A DNA stretch of 64,000 nt from an uncultured Christensenella sp. (GTDB lineage Bacteria; Bacillota; Clostridia; Christensenellales; UBA3700), in the NCBI GenBank assembly GCA_910578245.1, contig CAJTPC010000002.1:62001-126000 (forward strand), given 5' to 3'. The notes under the pieces were generated by a model that ran no database searches, was not told the DNA's origin, and worked only from the letters and a program-made list of their open reading frames with translations. The translations under genes were made by a program, and so were the position numbers. Positions 61,937-64,000 of the stretch are shown one piece after another. Every line of letters begins with the position of its first letter. Position 1 is the first letter of the stretch.

Positions 61937-63262
61937 TTATTTCTTGGTTGTCGTCGTTTTCTTAGCAGTCGTAGACTTGCTTGCCGTAGCCGTCTTCTTT
62001 GCTGTCGTCGCAGCAGGCTTCTTTGCCGTAGTAGCCGTCTTAGTAGTAGCTGGCTTCTTAGCGGTAGAAGTCGTAGCAGGCTTCTTTGCCGTAGTAGCCG
62101 TCTTAGCAGTAGCAGGCTTCTTAGCGGTAGAAGTCGTAGCAGGCTTCTTTGCAGTCGTAGACTTGCTTGCCGCGGTCGTCTTCTTTGCGGTCGTCGTAGC
62201 TGGCTTTTTAGCGGTAGCAGGCTTCTTTGCGGTAGATGCCGTAGTCTTCTTAGCCGTTGAAGTCGCGGTCTTCTTAGTAGCAGGCTTCTTAGCAGGAACT
62301 TCTTCTACTACTGCGTCTGCAACTACTTCCTCAGTAGCGACTACTTCTTCAACAACTTCTTCTGCAACTGCCTCTTGAGTAGCAACTTCTTCCTCTACAG
62401 GAGCTTCTTGTACTTCTTCTGCGACAGGCGCAGGTTCTTCTGTCTTAACTTCTTCTGCTGCAACTTCCTCAACTACAGCCTCTTCGACTGCAGGAACTTC
62501 TTCTACAGGAGCTTGCTCTTTTACTTCCTCAACTACTTGCTCTTGAGCAACTACTTCTTCAGCCTTTGCTTCTTCAGCTACAGGAGCAACGTCTTGAGCT
62601 ACTGCGCTGTCAGCGGCAACTGCTTCTTCTGCAGGAGCTACGTTTTCTGCGACAGGAGCTACAATTTGCTCTTGATTCTTCTTTCTGAAAAGTTTGTCGT
62701 TCATGATCAAGAACTTCTCAGCGAAGAACATTATGATAAGGTCAGCCGTTGAGTATACCATAACTGCCAACGTCAAAGCCCAACCTTCCGGATCTTTTGT
62801 GATGTGTTCTGTCCAGAATGACCAACCCATCAATGCGTCTTGAACAGGTTTCTTTACTACAGCAGAACCAAACCACAAAGCAATGCTGAAAATAACGTAC
62901 ATAACTATTCCGAACGTAAGATTGTGTCTAGGCTTGAATAGCACTTTTCTATGTAAAACGAAGTTGATTATTTTACAAATGAAAATTGCTACCATACTCA
63001 CGATAAATGCGCCATAAGTATTTGGAATTCCAAACAACTCAAAGTCAGTCGTGCCGTTGATTTGCATATTTTTAATTGCAGATACTCTTCCGCCGACTTG
63101 CTCTATAATCATTTGAACGATAAAGCCAGCCATGCTCAACAAAATGAAGATAACTAATTGCAAAAATGCTTTGCCTTTACTCTTCTTTGGAGCTTCGGGA
63201 GTATTACCCGTTTCGACCTCTTTGTTTTCAAGGTCTTGGTTTAATGTCTTTTCTTCCATCAT
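61937..63262 (-). CDS. GtrA-like membrane protein with acidic then basic repetitive tail
   Basis: The 441-residue protein has four helices (about 28-195) with CKIINFVLHRKVLFKPRHN, which resembles GtrA-type flippase proteins. Residues 205-315 are a low-complexity Glu/Val/Ala-rich stretch (EEVKEQAPVEEVPAVEEAVV). Residues 316-441 are Lys/Ala/Thr-rich repeats of the histone H1 type (AKKPATAKTATTAKKPATTS). The charge switch is abrupt. GGAAGGTGGA lies before the ATGATG start. Tail function unknown; nucleic acid, teichoic acid or self-assembly contacts are guesses. Confidence 0.8.
   Translation of the reverse strand: MMEEKTLNQDLENKEVETGNTPEAPKKSKGKAFLQLVIFILLSMAGFIVQMIIEQVGGRVSAIKNMQINGTTDFELFGIPNTYGAFIVSMVAIFICKIINFVLHRKVLFKPRHNLTFGIVMYVIFSIALWFGSAVVKKPVQDALMGWSFWTEHITKDPEGWALTLAVMVYSTADLIIMFFAEKFLIMNDKLFRKKNQEQIVAPVAENVAPAEEAVAADSAVAQDVAPVAEEAKAEEVVAQEQVVEEVKEQAPVEEVPAVEEAVVEEVAAEEVKTEEPAPVAEEVQEAPVEEEVATQEAVAEEVVEEVVATEEVVADAVVEEVPAKKPATKKTATSTAKKTTASTAKKPATAKKPATTTAKKTTAASKSTTAKKPATTSTAKKPATAKTATTAKKPATTSTAKKPATTKTATTAKKPAATTAKKTATASKSTTAKKTTTTKK
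61944..62290. repeat. Tandem repeats coding for the basic tail
   Basis: Near-identical units recur with a 60-bp period (for example 62028-62087 and 62088-62147), built from a smaller AKKPAT-coding motif. The repeat invites copy-number change and assembly error. Confidence 0.8.
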
Positions 63263-63450
63263 TCCACCTTCCTAATTTAAGATTTTATATTAAAGTATTT
63301 TAATTATACATCATAATTTTTATTAAAGCAATAAATAATCAATATTTTTCTATTAAAAAGTGGCAAATGGAAAAAATTGGCAGTCAGTATGCAAAAAAAC
63401 ATCTATTTTCAAAAAATTTCAAATTTTAATAGATTTTTTTGCGTATTTTG
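63263..63450. other. AT-rich intergenic stretch
   Basis: Between the tail-protein gene and the gdhA promoter there are A/T runs and no clear coding or hairpin signal. Confidence 0.4.
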
Positions 63451-63479
63451 TTGAATAATTCATATCACTGTGCTAGAAT
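63451..63479 (+). promoter_or_regulatory. Promoter of gdhA
   Basis: TTGAAT (63451-63456), 17 bp, TAGAAT (63474-63479) preceded by TGC (an extended -10). It lies 43 bp before the gdhA start. Confidence 0.75.
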
Positions 63480-63522
63480 ATGGTTACAAAAAATTTAATT
63501 TTTTATAAAAGGACGTAAAAAA

Positions 63523-64000
63523 ATGGATTATGTAAACAGAGTGTTGCAAGAATTGAAGGAGAAGAATCCCGACCAACCTGAGTTCCATCAGGCGGCTACG
63601 GAAGTTCTTCAAAGCCTCAAAGTTGTCTTTGACGCAAATCCCGCATATGAAAAGGCAGGACTTTTGGAAAGACTTGTTGAGCCGGAACGTGTGGTAATGT
63701 TCAGAGTGCCGTGGGTTGACGACAACCAAAAGGTACACGTAAACAAAGGCTACAGAGTGCAATTCAACAGCGCCATTGGACCTTACAAGGGCGGTTTGAG
63801 ATTCCACCCATCGGTAAACTTGTCTATCATCAAGTTTTTGGGCTTTGAGCAAATCTTCAAGAACAGCCTTACTTCCCTTCCTATCGGCGGCGGTAAGGGC
63901 GGAAGCGATTTCGACCCTAAGGGCAAAAGCGACAATGAAATAATGAGATTCTGTCAAAGCTTTATGACAGAACTTTTCCGTCATTTGGGAGTTGACTCAG
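63523..64000 (+). CDS. gdhA: Glutamate dehydrogenase, 5' part
   Basis: The visible 159 codons begin MDYVNRVLQELKEKNPDQPE and contain FRVPWVDDNQKVHVNKGYRV, GPYKGGLRFHPSVNLSIIKF and SLPIGGGKGGSDFDPKGKSD, the substrate-binding part with catalytic Lys in GGGKGGSDFD. It is the hexameric NADP-type enzyme that fixes ammonia into glutamate. AGGAC lies ten bases before the ATG. The gene runs off the window end. Confidence 0.97.
   Translation, partial: MDYVNRVLQELKEKNPDQPEFHQAATEVLQSLKVVFDANPAYEKAGLLERLVEPERVVMFRVPWVDDNQKVHVNKGYRVQFNSAIGPYKGGLRFHPSVNLSIIKFLGFEQIFKNSLTSLPIGGGKGGSDFDPKGKSDNEIMRFCQSFMTELFRHLGVDS

Noticed and set aside
61944..62290. CRISPR-like array
   Set aside because: The repeats are contiguous coding repeats of a Lys/Ala/Thr tail with no unique spacers.

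Overview
The window looks like a chromosomal segment of an uncultivated anaerobic member of the Clostridia (Bacillota). The evidence is Gram-positive lipoprotein signals, the ylbM/ylbJ/ylbH-coaD gene neighbourhood known from Bacillus and Clostridia, plsX-rnc, ackA-pta fermentation genes, a rubredoxin-containing peroxidase for oxygen defence, a FeoAB iron(II) importer with a FeoB-associated Cys-rich protein, and strong AGGAGG-type ribosome binding sites. Base composition is moderate, with one clearly AT-rich island. The species cannot be named from the sequence alone. There is no rRNA, CRISPR array, intact prophage or IS element.

Layout. 1-8024: two very large secreted or surface proteins in one operon. 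8312-12877: a glycerol/glycerol-3-phosphate operon in which the kinase is fused to a DUF1667 domain. 13013-20062: housekeeping genes (DUF975 membrane protein, rnc, plsX, rpmF, ackA, pta) plus small membrane-protein genes with decayed duplicates. 20195-31514: tmcAL, ylbJ, an rsmD-coaD fusion, a formyl-THF cyclo-ligase, an aconitase-family hydratase, rdgB, a phosphoesterase and typA. 31685-36368: membrane proteins, a flavoprotein reductase, a wrecked MATE/cytidylate-kinase-like locus, tRNA-Gly and an SGNH hydrolase. 36694-40227: an AT-rich island with a type II restriction-modification pair, a serine-recombinase relic and a gene broken by one in-frame TAG, ending beside tRNA-Ser and rplM-rpsI. 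41547-46771: a Ca/Na antiporter, a peroxidase, a Fur/PerR regulator and the feo operon with its promoter and two candidate metalloregulator operators. 47005-49033: a 49-residue small protein, a membrane protein and msrA. 49227-52747: an ECF sigma factor, an RsgI-like membrane anti-sigma candidate and an RsgI-domain lipoprotein. 52976-58453: tRNA-Thr, a lipoprotein, an acyltransferase with a DUF6320 partner, and alr/dat for D-amino acids. 58586-61889: a PH-domain protein, four small Cro/C1-type regulators with palindromic operators, and a resolvase. 61937-64000: a membrane protein with a long acidic-then-basic repetitive tail, and the start of gdhA.

How parts fit together. AckA and Pta make acetate and ATP from acetyl-CoA, and the adjacent TmcAL uses acetate and ATP to modify tRNA. 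Feo, the PerR-like regulator and the peroxidase form an iron/peroxide neighbourhood. The most original signal is the sigma/anti-sigma locus: a 33-bp element with 26 of 33 identical positions and promoter-like spacing lies upstream of both the sigma gene and the separate lipoprotein gene, which suggests an autoregulated envelope-sensing regulon. Two enzyme fusions (DUF1667-GlpK and RsmD-CoaD) and a cluster of regulators with candidate operators are the other main points. All functional calls rest on reading translated proteins and motifs by eye; no database search was run.
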